64,000 nt of DNA from Lycium barbarum (lineage: Eukaryota > Streptophyta > Magnoliopsida > Solanales > Solanaceae). The notes beneath the pieces were generated by a model. It was not told the origin of the DNA. It did no database searches and saw only the letters and a list, made by a program, of their open reading frames with translations. Positions within the stretch are counted from its first letter, which is position 1; each line of letters opens with the position of its first letter. Position numbers and translations under genes: made by a program. The stretch is from the NCBI RefSeq assembly GCF_019175385.1, contig NC_083345.1:14842027-14906026 (forward strand), given 5' to 3'. This document shows positions 12,397 to 22,087 of this stretch, one piece after another.

Positions 12397-12751
12397 AGGT
12401 GTATTTGTTATGGAGAATTTTAATATTTTCATGTTTGGTTGATTAAAATTTTTAGAAAATACCTTTTTAGAAAAACACTTGTCCTGAAATATGAGAAAAA
12501 TGATTTTCTTGGTGGAAATAGGAAAAATATGTTCCCATAAATGACATTTCACTCCTTCCATCTTTCAACACACCTCTTCCAGTACCCCCACCTTCATCAC
12601 CATAGTGTTTATCCAGAATCGATATAAATATTTTTAAAATAATGTTTTCTGCTTACTTAATCACAAACACAAAAAATTAAGATAAACACTTATTTTTCAA
12701 AAATATATTTTTCGTGAACAATATTTACCTTCTTACCAAACACACCCTAAA
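12397..12751. mobile_element. MITE with GGTGTGTTTGGTA-type ends
   Basis: The left end GGTGTATTTGTTATGG and the right end (reverse complement GGGTGTGTTTGGTAAG) are imperfect TIRs. Internal sequence is rich in GAAAATATTTTTC-like blocks. The same terminal type bounds the MITE split by the Gypsy insertion (13244-17502) and the one at 29880-30290. No coding capacity; TSD not resolved. Confidence 0.5.
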
Positions 12752-13243
12752 AAAAAACGGATCAGCATCCATTTTCTGAGTAGATATATATGTCCAAGGG
12801 CAATTGGGCAATTTGCGCCTACAAGAACTGACAATCTTGCAACAGCTAGCAAAACAGGGACCAAACAAGTACTAGTATTATAGTATTAATTAAAGTGCTA
12901 CTTTTGCTTTATGTTTATATATTTATTTATTTGGGAATTGCAAGTGTGTGTATGTCTAGTCTAGTAAGTACACTTTTGTAGTCCAAAGGAAGATAAATAT
13001 AAGTGAGTCATGAATATTTCTGATTGGATAACATGGTTCGGTAGCATTGACTCCTCAGTCACTTGTGAGTCCCATACTTTTTATTTTTATTTTTATCTAA
13101 CTGGATAACTAGTTGCCAATATCTAAAAGATATAGGGAACAATAAGTAGGAGTATTTAATATGAACATATTAAAAACTTTTTTTTCTTTGGTGTAAGTTG
13201 CATTTCGCTATTCCGGAATTAAACAAAATGATTTATGACTAAT
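12752..13243. other. intergenic, no gene seen
   Basis: AT-rich noncoding sequence with no recognised ORF or mobile element. It borders the MITE that hosts the Gypsy insertion. Confidence 0.45.
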
Positions 13244-13338
13244 TAGGGTGTGTTTTGTACGGAGAAAACCATTTTCAAAAAATAAATAAATTATGTTTTC
13301 TCTAAGAAAACTAGTTCATTAAAAATGAGAAAAATTAC

Positions 13339-14045
13339 TGTATACGGTAAAAACCGGATGCGAGGCAAATCGGTGGAGCGAGGGGACCGACTGATCTGCC
13401 TTCTTCGTCATTGGAACGACCAAGCCCGGTGACCCGAGCATTCGTGGCCGTTGGTCCGTGTAGTCGTTAGTCCGTACGTTTGTTGGTCCGAGTAGCCGTT
13501 GGACCGTGTGGCCGTTGGTTCGAGTAGCCGTTGGTCCGTGTGGCCGTTGCACGCGGGTCACGCGCCAGTAACGTCTTGTCCTGGTCAACTACCCACCATG
13601 CGTGTGTCAGACGGCGCCGTCAGTCCAATCCCACCAAATCCGTGCAGAGATGTCCTTGTTGCTATTATTTTATTAGTTCATATCATATGAGACCGATGGA
13701 GGTCACACTTTAAATAGAGCACATCCACCTCCTTTGTAAGGGTTGACTCCTTTACTCTTCAAGAACGTTTATAATAAAAGAGCTCATATACACAATCTCT
13801 CTCCCTCAATATCTGATCCGGCCAAGGCCATTTGTTTTCATTTATATTGTGCTTCTTCCATTAAGTATTGAACATGGCTTCTAAATGTTCATGTCCATAG
13901 CAAATCGAGCAAATTATCGTTATTAGCCGTTTTATTACTAAATACTCACACGCTTATTTTCCACTATCAAACATATATCAAGATCCAAGCACATATCCTA
14001 TACCCGCATACAAATTCAATTGATTTCCCAAATTCGGGGTAAACA
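13339..14045 (+). repeat. 5' LTR of the Gypsy element
   Basis: 707 bp, TG...CA ends. It contains a GTCCG/GTTGG-rich tandem block at about 13450-13560 (GTGGCCGTTGGTCCG-like units), and CACTTTAAATAGAGC near 13707, where the 3' LTR has CACTATAAATAGAGC, the likely TATA region. The promoter and polyadenylation assignments are inferred. Confidence 0.9.
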
Positions 14046-14066
14046 GTTTGGCGCCCACCGTGGGGC
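14046..14066 (+). other. putative primer-binding site of the Gypsy element
   Basis: GTTTGGCGCCCACCGTGGGG directly follows the LTR. TGGCGCC is a frequent start of plant Gypsy primer-binding sites. I cannot name the tRNA with confidence. Confidence 0.6.
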
Positions 14067-14127
14067 TAGGATAATAGTGATCTTTGATCTTGATCTCTAT
14101 CTTACCCATCAAAATCAGAAACATCTG

Positions 14128-15393
14128 ATGTCCGTCTCTGAAAAAAAGGACCAAATGGCTAACAGTGGGCAATCTGGTCACGTCAACAACAACGAGATCG
14201 TGGCTGAAAATGAAGGCAGCGGGCCACGAGGATTGCCAAACCCCACTGACCCTTTAAATACTAACAATTCAATTACTTTGTCCGGGACACAAGTCCGGAA
14301 AGAACCGGATACCCCAAATGATAATATTGACTTGCGTTTAATTTTTGAAATGTTGCAGGAACAGAGAGCGGCGATTGCCGAACAGGGAATCGCAACAGCC
14401 CAGCTGCAGAACGGAGGAGATAAAACGACTCCGGAAAAGGCGAAGAGTGTTGCTGAACCCAGAAGAGATGAGGCACGGATGGTTGAAAGCAATGGCTCCG
14501 GAGCTGGTCCATCCACTGAGGTTCTGAGAATGCTCGAAACGTTGGCGAAGCGGGTGGACTCGACCGAAAAAAGGGTGGAGACATACAACTCTCGGGTGGA
14601 TCAAATCCCGGGGGCTCCGCCTATTTTGAAATGGCCGGATTCAAAGAGGTACATCCAAAGGCCTTTTCCTCCGAGTGCAGCTCCGAAATTGATCCCGAAG
14701 AGGTTCAAAATGCCGGATATCCAAAAATATGTCGGCACAACGGACCCTCACAAACACATGACCTCATACGTCTGTGCTATAAAAGGCAATGATATGGAAG
14801 ATGATGAAATCGAATCCGTGTTGCTGAAAAAGTTCGGGGAAACTCTGTCAAAAGAAGCATTGACTTGGTACGATCATTTGCCCGAGCATTCAATCACTTC
14901 TTTCGAAATGCTTGCCGATGCCTTCATAAAAGCACACGCCGGAGCCAAAAAGGTGCAGGCTTGAAAGGCGGATATTTTCCGTGTAGCCCAAAGAGACGAG
15001 GAGCTATTGCGTGAATTTGTCAACCGGTTCCAAAGGGAACGAATGGAGCTCCCCCCGGTTCCGGAGGAATGGGCCGCACAAGCTTTCACAAAGGGGCTCA
15101 ATGTTCAGAGCTCGACGACTTCGTTCAAATTAAAGGAAAGTTTGCTGGAATACGAGGCCGTGACCTGGGCGGATGTCCATAACCGATACGAGTCAAAAAT
15201 TCGGATAGAGGATGACCAACTCGAGCTTCCCCCGGGGCCCGTAAAAATGAACAAAAGCTCGGAGAGATCACGAAAGAATTACGAACCGGAGGCCGGACCA
15301 TCGAGGGAAAGGTATCGGCCATACTCTCGAAAACCAAGCTTCAGGTCGGAAAAATCAAGGGATGGCCCGAGTCATTTCTCCGGGCGGGGGTGA
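14128..15393 (+). pseudogene. gag: gag of the Gypsy element, one in-frame stop
   Basis: One frame runs from about 14128 (MSVSEKKDQM; a second ATG is at 14155) to TGA at 15391-15393, broken only by TGA at 14962-14964. Sequence on both sides of that stop forms one continuous retrotransposon gag domain, including LTWYDHLPEHSI, FEMLADAFIKAH, then AQRDEELLREFVNRF. The stop sits in a context where a CGA arginine codon turned to TGA by CpG deamination is the simplest explanation. The nucleocapsid end is truncated by the internal deletion. Confidence 0.85.
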
Positions 15394-15399
15394 TAAACG

Positions 15400-15764
15400 G
15401 GCAGAGTCCCCGGTTCAGGTATACCACCGAGGAGTCAAACGAGGAGGCCACGGCTGTGAAACTCGATCTCACGGACGAACTTCGCAAAAACGCGTTGGTC
15501 CGTATTGCAACCCAGAAGCAGAGAATGGAAAGGTACTACAATCGGAGAGCCAATTTTTGATATTTCTAAGTTGGGGACTTGGTGCTTCGGAAAGATACCT
15601 TGGGCACCAAGAATCCCAACGGAGGAAAACTGGGTCCGAACTGGGAAACACCGTACAAGATAACCGAGGTAACGGGCAAAGGATCGTATCAGCTGGAATC
15701 CGTAGACGGGCAGCGATTGTGCAACAACCGGAACGTGGCTCATTTGAAGGGATATTACTGCTAA
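15400..15764 (+). pseudogene. pol: 3' remnant of Gypsy pol (integrase C-terminus)
   Basis: Frame 3 encodes TAVKLDLTDELRKNALVRIA, QRMERYYNRRANF, then GDLVLRKDTLGTKNPNG, GKLGPNWETPYKI and NVAHLKGYYC. This is the characteristic end of plant Gypsy integrases. Two nonsense codons interrupt it (TGA 15558-15560, TAA 15567-15569). It follows the gag stop almost directly, so several kilobases of pol have been deleted with a junction near 15390-15410. Confidence 0.85.
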
Positions 15765-15852
15765 GGTATGGACACCTCATGTTTAACCTTTTTCTTTTTG
15801 CAGGAAGTCAAGTTCCGGATAAAGTTAGGATCTAGGTCTGAAAACGCGTGTT

Positions 15853-15916
15853 GCACTCTTTTCCTTAGTACCGTTTTGTCCCAAAATGGGTTTTTCGACA
15901 AGGTTTTTAATGAGGC
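15853..15916 (+). repeat. conserved 3' noncoding LTR-retrotransposon motif (Gypsy copy)
   Basis: Reads GCACTCTTTTCCTT, then GTTTTGTCCCA, TGGGTTTTTC, and AAGGTTTTTAATGAGGCA. The same order of blocks occurs in the 3' region of the unrelated Copia element at 40872-40939. CCCA (15880-15883) can pair with TGGG (15887-15890) across a 3-base loop. Function unknown; an RNA-level role is inferred. Confidence 0.65.
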
Positions 15917-15978
15917 AACAAGTACAACGTGTTACTTAACAAAAATAAGGACAGACGGCCGGGAACTCGGGGCCACAA

Positions 15979-16113
15979 CCTCCGATGTAAGGACCAAACA
16001 ATCATAATGAATCGTGTCCCATTCAACATTTGGTACGGCAAAACTAAGGCCCGGCCACCGGCCATAGCCTCCGATGTAAGGACCAAACGATCATAATGAA
16101 TCGTGTCCCATTT
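15979..16113 (+). repeat. 89 bp tandem duplication in the Gypsy 3' region
   Basis: A block starting CCTCCGATGTAAGGACCAAA and ending ATGAATCGTGTCCCATT occurs at about 15979 and again at about 16068. The two copies differ at very few bases. Noncoding. Confidence 0.7.
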
Positions 16114-16670
16114 TTCATTTGCTACGGCTAAGGAAGGAAGAATTAAAATTCTCATATGTACAAGCATTTTGCAAACGCAAAGTTACCAAAAGTTGGTATA
16201 ACAAAATCTTGGGTGTCTTTCTGTTAAAAGGACTTCGCCCCGATGGTAACCGCCGTATTCCGGCACTGCCCCACTCACATGCTCTATATCGAGGATTGTG
16301 CCCGAAATTCGACAAAGGCGACAAGGTCACAATGACCCAAGCCAAAGCTCGGCAAATTCCCCCAAAACGGGGACTGCTACATCAAAAACTTTGCCAAGGT
16401 TAAAAACATACCGACCCTGAAGAAAATGCCTATCGTAATTCGGAGACATCTGAACTTATGAAGCATCGGATAAGTCCCGCGGGCACGGTGAATTAACGAC
16501 TATGAGTCGACCTGTCCTAAAACGGACCAACGATCATGACCAAAATAATGGCAAACATTCAAAACGAAGAAACAAGAAGGTAACGACGAGCTGACAGGGC
16601 CACCGGTTTCGGAAGTTATCCACTCCCCGTTACTCCGATAGATCGGAGATCCGGGAAGTGTGGGGCTATC

Positions 16671-17377
16671 TGTATACGGTAAAAACCGGATGCGAGGCAA
16701 ACCGGTGGAGCGAGGGGACCGACTGATTTGCCTTCTTCGTCATTGGAACGACCAAGCCCGGTGACCCGAGCATTCGTGGCCGTTGGTCCGTGTAGCCGTT
16801 AGTCCGTACGTCTGTTGGTCCGAGTAGCCGTTGGACCGTGTGGCCGTTGGTCCGAGTAGCCGTTGGTCCGTGTGGCCGTTGCACGCGGGTCTCGCGCCAG
16901 TAACGTCTTGTCCTGGTCAACTACCCACCATGCGTGTGTCAGACGGCGCCGTCAGTCCAATCCCACCAAATCCGTGCAGAGCTGTCCTTGTTGCTATTAT
17001 TTTATTAGTTCACATCATATGAGACCGATGGAGGTCACACTATAAATAGAGCACATCCCCTTCCTTTGTAAGGGTTGGCTCCTTTACTCTTCAAGAACAT
17101 TTATTATAAAAGAGCTCATATACACAATCTCTCTCCCTCAATATCTGATCCGGCCAAGGCCATTTGTTTCCATTTATATTGTGCTTCTTCCATTAAGTAT
17201 TGAACATGGCTTCTAAATGTTCATGTCCATAGCAAATCGAGCAAATTATCGTTATTAGCCGTTTTATTACTAAATACTCACACGCTTATTTTCCACTATC
17301 AAACATATATCAAGATCCAAGCACATATCCTATACCCGCATACAAATTCAATTGATTTCCCAAATTCGGGGTAAACA
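16671..17377 (+). repeat. 3' LTR of the Gypsy element
   Basis: 707 bp, the same length as the 5' LTR and about 98 percent alike by eye. Here the TATA-like block reads CACTATAAATAGAGC. It is preceded by a purine-rich tract ending GTGTGGGGCTATC. Confidence 0.9.
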
Positions 17378-17502
17378 ATTACTTCCCTAGAAAATACGGA
17401 AACAAGTTTCATGTTTTCCAAGTTCATTTATTTTTCGAGACAACATTTTTAGAAAAGTATTTTTCTTGAAAAATATTTTTTACTTTGTACCAAACAAGTT
17501 TC

Positions 17503-18785
17503 AAATGTGTCTAATAAAACGTTGCAACTTACACTATATTTAATGAAGTACAAGTGTACAAGTTTACAAGGACAATGGATCCCTTCCATTGTACTACCAT
17601 TTCATGCATCATTTAGCATAGTTAAAAGGTAAATTTAACCTTTTTCCCTTGAAGGAAAGGGTTCATGTGATGGAAAGTTTCTGCATTAGTGAATAAGAGT
17701 ATTTTTTGATCAATTTTGTAAGGACATAGTATATTTGTTAATTGAGGACAATTTCACAAAGTTTAAGGGAAAATTTGGTCATTTTTTTGGTTACTTAAAT
17801 GCCCACTATATAAGCAAATAAAACTATCAAATTGAGACGAATGTAGAATAATCAATTTTTTCTGCAACCAGAAAGATTTTTATTGCTTAAATAATGGATT
17901 GGGATGTTCTCAAATTTTGTTTCCTCTTGAAAATTCTCTATATCTATGCTTTAGGAATGGGTCTCCACTAAGTGTTGTTCAAATTTATATTACTCCAATC
18001 ATCACCAATCGTTGTAATTTAAAAAGCTGTTTATCATATAGGTCCAAAAGGCTAAAGGCCTGGGTTATTCAATTTTATTACTAACATAAACAGATATTAC
18101 CAAACAATTGGAAGCTTCTAATATGTGGTTGTGTTCAAAGGGAAAAGCAAACTAAAATGTAGTCAAAGGGGATTTTTTTTTAATAATTGTAAGAATAAGC
18201 TAAGTTAAATAGCTACACACCAACCATGTAAGAAATTCTTTGAAATAGCGATAATACTCGCTGACCAAAGTTTGTAACCCCACAGGCCACTGTTTGATTG
18301 TTAAATTTCATTTTACCTACTACAAGGGGAACCTAAAGGATAAGCAAAGGGGGGACATGACGATTGAGTTTTGATTTACTTGAAAAATATTCTATGATCT
18401 AGACATCTAGTTCTTTTTTTTTTTTTTTTTTAAATTGAGAAATGAGAAAGTAGTTCATTAAGAAGGAAATGCAAACTTATTCTTCTGCTTTTATGAATAG
18501 TAAAACTTTTGTGTATCAGTATTATATAGTATTTCTTAACAATATCAGGTAATTAAAAAAGTCAATTACTGATCATATTCTATGAGAATTCATGATAACA
18601 TGGAAAAGATAATATGTGTATACAATAATTGATCAAATTACACCATACTACTACAAGTATAATTATATGCCTCAATCTCAAACTAGTTGGGATTGATCGT
18701 ATGAATTTTCAGTGTTGTAATGTAAATGATCTATTTTTAAGTCCATATTTTGATATCTTTTTATGTAACACTAGAGATTCTCTAA
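17503..18785. other. intergenic, no gene seen
   Basis: AT-rich noncoding DNA with a T run near 18415-18431. No protein-like ORF or clear repeat structure recognised. Confidence 0.45.
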
Positions 18786-18787
18786 TA

Positions 18788-19319
18788 CAGTCAGACCTCT
18801 CTATAACAACAATCACATATAACAGTACTTCTCTATAATAACCAAATTTTTCGGAACCGATTTAATTTTATGTTATATTTTCCTTCTCTATAACATAATT
18901 TTACCTAGAACAGCAACAACCAACTTTATAACAGCACGCTCTTTATAAAATTACCCCATATAACAACTATCTTTTTTTTTGGTAATATAATAATTAATCA
19001 TCGTTATAAAAATAGAATATCTATGATTACCAATAATAAATGTAAAGATTTTGACCAAATATTTAATAATTTAATGCACTATTTATGACAAAGAATATTA
19101 TATGAATATATGTGTTTTCAATTTTCCTTCGTCATACAAGGTGTGATTAAGCTTAGAATTAGGCAATTAAAAATGAAAAATTAGATTTTATGCACCTTTT
19201 TTCCTATAACAGCGAAATATTATTTAAATGGAAATATTGTTACAAGTGTATAACAACCATTCTCTATAACAGCCAAAAAATTTCGGACCCAACAATGTTG
19301 TTATAGAGAGGTTTGACTG
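18788..19319. mobile_element. Emigrant-like (pogo/Tc1-mariner) MITE, 532 bp
   Basis: The termini CAGTCAGACCTCTCTATAAC and (reverse complement) CAGTCAAACCTCTCTATAAC are nearly perfect TIRs with TA duplications at 18786-18787 and 19320-19321. CTCTATAACA motifs recur internally. The Emigrant family of Arabidopsis has CAGTAAAACCTCTATAAA termini and a TA TSD, which supports this class. No transposase. Confidence 0.8.
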
Positions 19320-19375
19320 TATACTCTAATGGTTATATCTCTAATAAATTAAGAGTCTTCTAGTTGGTTCTACCT

Positions 19376-19995
19376 TAGGGTGCGCATGGTACGGTATTTG
19401 AAACTTCGATATGGTAATTTCGATTGTCGGTTTTTAAAAATACTATACCATAACCATACCAAATTAATTCTGTATGGTTCAGTATTTTTAAGTTCGGTTT
19501 CGGTATTTTGAGGTACAGTAAATCGGTACCATAGTTTATTCGAATTCGACTTACATATACTCATATCGTAGAGAATTATGACTTCGACTATTCAAGAAAC
19601 GTCTCAATTATATTATACTAACACCTTACACATGTAAAAATATTCAAAAGAAAGAACAAGCAATCCCCTTCGTAAATCAATTACACAAAAAAAAAAAAAA
19701 ACATTTAAATCAAGATAGAGTAGTCAAAGTTCCAATGTTTAAACAATTAATTTTCTAGTAATACTAGTTTATATATTGGTTAGTATCATAATACCAAGAT
19801 ATATGATTTGTAATGTAACTATATACTTCGGTATGGTATTTGGTATTTTGGTATTTTCTTTATGAATACCAAATACATTCCGAATACCAAATTGTTAAAA
19901 AATACATACCAAATACCATAATATTGAAACCGCGGTATAAAAAAATTCAGTTTCGGTATGATAATCGGTATCTATCATACCGTGCCCACTCCTAA
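19376..19995. mobile_element. non-autonomous hAT-like element, 620 bp, with perfect 8 bp TSD
   Basis: Target site copies TTCTACCT lie at 19368-19375 and 19996-20003. The ends are TAGGGTGCGCATGG and, reverse-complemented, TTAGGAGTGGGCACGG. Subterminal GGTACGGTATTTG / CGGTATGATA motifs repeat in both orientations. No coding capacity. The ends resemble those of the 713-1781 element. Confidence 0.75.
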
Positions 19996-20003
19996 TTCTA
20001 CCT

Positions 20004-21125
20004 ATATGAATTTCAATTTTTGATTTTTGATTTTTTATTTTTTGATAGATTTATCAGGATTTAGAGATGTCTTAAATAGCGAAAAATTATTTACACTATC
20101 AATATATATAAATGAAATGATGTTAACGATCAAGATGTTCGTTTTGTTATTTCTATGTTCGTTTTGTTATTTCTATGGAAGTGTTACGTCGAACAACACA
20201 TTTGACCAGCACTACATGCGTAATTCCTTTGATTCTTCTCGTCCCATTTAGAATTCCTGGAAAGTTCTGCCATTCATATTTTTCCACAGATTCTTTTTGT
20301 TTGACTATAATTTCTTTCCAATCGTGTTGTTATTATTTTCTTTTCTTCTTTAATTTTGTTTTATTAAAGAGGAACCAAATTTAAAAATCGAATTCATACT
20401 TATCGTGTAAAAATTTCAATAGGTGTAACAAACGGTCAATATTACTTTATTTACCTCAAGATTGATTTTTCGGCACTATACCCACTACTAAACAAGTAAA
20501 CAGATTACTATTTCTCATTTTTCTCTCCTCATAGGAATCTCTAATTAAAAAAATAGTCTCCACGGAATCATGATATTTTTTTGTATTATCTTTAGTCTCT
20601 TTCTTTCGAAAAATACCAGACTGAGTCACACTTTAGATTGTTAATTTGTCATATGCACAATAATTCTCCTAGCCGGCTTCTTGACGGAGTTGACCTTACA
20701 AACTATTGAGGGACAAAGTCCTAACAGCTTATAATCGATTTTGAGAGGAATATTCTCAGGGTCGACGACTTAATTAGATAAGTGTTTATGTTCTGAAAGC
20801 TTAATTTACGTAAAAAATAATGTGCCTTAGAATTATATATTCAACGGATATACATAATTTTTGGGGAAGCCTCAGTTGCTCAGACATGTTAGAAGATTTT
20901 GAATTCAGTATTCTGAGAGGCTCATGGGTAACATTTAGTATTAGTTCTTATGATTATATGTTTTGTCGGGATTTTAACATTTTGTTCTTCAGTACTTTAA
21001 ATTTAGTGACGCCCAGTTCATATCGTATTAGATAATTATTTTAGTGTTAGTTCAGTAAGTACTATGACCAGATAATTAGCTGAGGGGCGCGACACTTCAA
21101 GTAAAAAAAGTAAGCATTAGGCAAC
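20004..21125. other. intergenic, no gene seen
   Basis: AT-rich noncoding stretch between a hAT-like element and the Copia-A 5' LTR. A short exact direct repeat (GTTCGTTTTGTTATTTCTATG) lies around 20140-20176. No gene recognised. Confidence 0.45.
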
Positions 21126-21710
21126 TGTTGGGTTTAATAGATAGGTTGAATGGTAAAATGGAAGAAAAAGAAGTGGAGGGAAAAGAAGTGGAGGGAAAAA
21201 TGAAGTTGTTCCCTCTTATTTTATGAAATAAGCATTTGTCCCTCATAAGTGGTGAAAAGAAAAGTTCTCCTACTTAAAAGTAGAAGCACTCCTTCATGTT
21301 GCTAAAGGGTCAAGAAGAGGGTCTTCCCTCGCGTCGTCGTCGTCGCTTTGGATTTGAATTTGGATTTGGTCAAATCATCTGATTGATTGATAATCTTTTT
21401 GGACCAATTTCTGTTGATCCTCAGAATTTTTACTTACGAAATTTTCTGATATTCATCTTCTTCTTTCTCTGCACTTCTTAAAAACTCTCGTGTGATATAC
21501 TACCTTCGAGTGGTTCGTAATCACCTGAATTTGCTGTACCGCTATTTTGGTGAGTAAATCGTTTTATCCTGGGAGGAAAGATTCCAATACCTCGGGTACA
21601 TTGAGGGAAATAATTTCCTTAAGGACACACTGTGAATTCAGTGGGCTCGATTTGGTTTTCTATATACTATTCATATTATTTTTCAGTTTCTGTTAATTTC
21701 GTTTTCTACA
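21126..21710 (+). repeat. 5' LTR of Copia-A
   Basis: 585 bp. Positions 21126-21411 and 21549-21710 align with the 3' LTR, but 21412-21548 does not. The CGTCGTCGTCGTCGC microsatellite near 21332-21346 is shared with the 3' LTR. Confidence 0.8.
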
Positions 21711-22087
21711 GTTTTGCAGAAACTGGACAGATTCTGTTTTCTGCTTCAGGAATTAGTCTAACTTACTGGTTCAAAGTATTTTTTGCAATACAGACTTAAT
21801 AACAATCTTAAGGAAATTATAGTGTTTATATATTTTAATCTGTATTCTATTTTGGAGACAAAAACCTTCTGGTTTTCTACTCTGTTGGAATTTTTTCTAG
21901 TCCAACTTGAAGAACATAAAAACTTCGTTGGACTATTAAAGTTCATAACAGTGACGCGATTTGAAGAACATAAAAACTTCATCATGAAACAGACTCTGGA
22001 AAAAGGAAAAAAAATATATCTTCTCTGTTTACTGTTCTGTTTCATTTGCCATTTATTAAACAGTTTGTCAATTATTGACAGTGAAGA

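Larger units (their letters stand above)
13339..17377 (+). mobile_element. Ty3/gypsy LTR retrotransposon, internally deleted (4.0 kb)
   Basis: Two 707 bp LTRs begin TGTATACGG and end GGGGTAAACA. The flanking 5 bp target duplication is ATTAC (13334-13338 and 17378-17382). A primer-binding-like TGGCGCCCACCGTGGGG follows the 5' LTR and a purine-rich GGGAAGTGTGGGGC precedes the 3' LTR. Inside remain a gag ORF with one nonsense codon and the last about 110 codons of pol. Protease, reverse transcriptase, RNase H and most of integrase are missing, so the element is non-autonomous. The LTRs differ at roughly 15 sites by eye (about 2 percent), implying a fairly recent insertion. The coding remnants look like a non-chromovirus Tat-type Gypsy, but the lineage is not certain. 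Confidence 0.9.
13244..17502. mobile_element. MITE interrupted by the Gypsy retrotransposon
   Basis: The left part (13244-13338) opens with GGGTGTGTTTTGTACGGA. The right part (17378-17502) closes with TTTGTACCAAACAAG, whose reverse complement is CTTGTTTGGTACAAA. Between them lies the LTR element with its ATTAC target duplication, so the MITE was there first. Without the insertion the MITE is about 215 bp. Confidence 0.6.

Noticed and set aside
13319..13588. Minus-strand frame with repeated Gly-Pro-Thr-like units in the Gypsy LTR
   Set aside because: It is inside the LTR and arises from the GTTGGTCCG tandem block; the same frame appears in the 3' LTR.
14178..14588. 136-codon minus-strand frame over Gypsy gag
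   Set aside because: Antisense shadow of the gag frame, no own similarity.
15435..15780. Two about 100-codon minus-strand frames
   Set aside because: Antisense shadows of the pol remnant on the plus strand.
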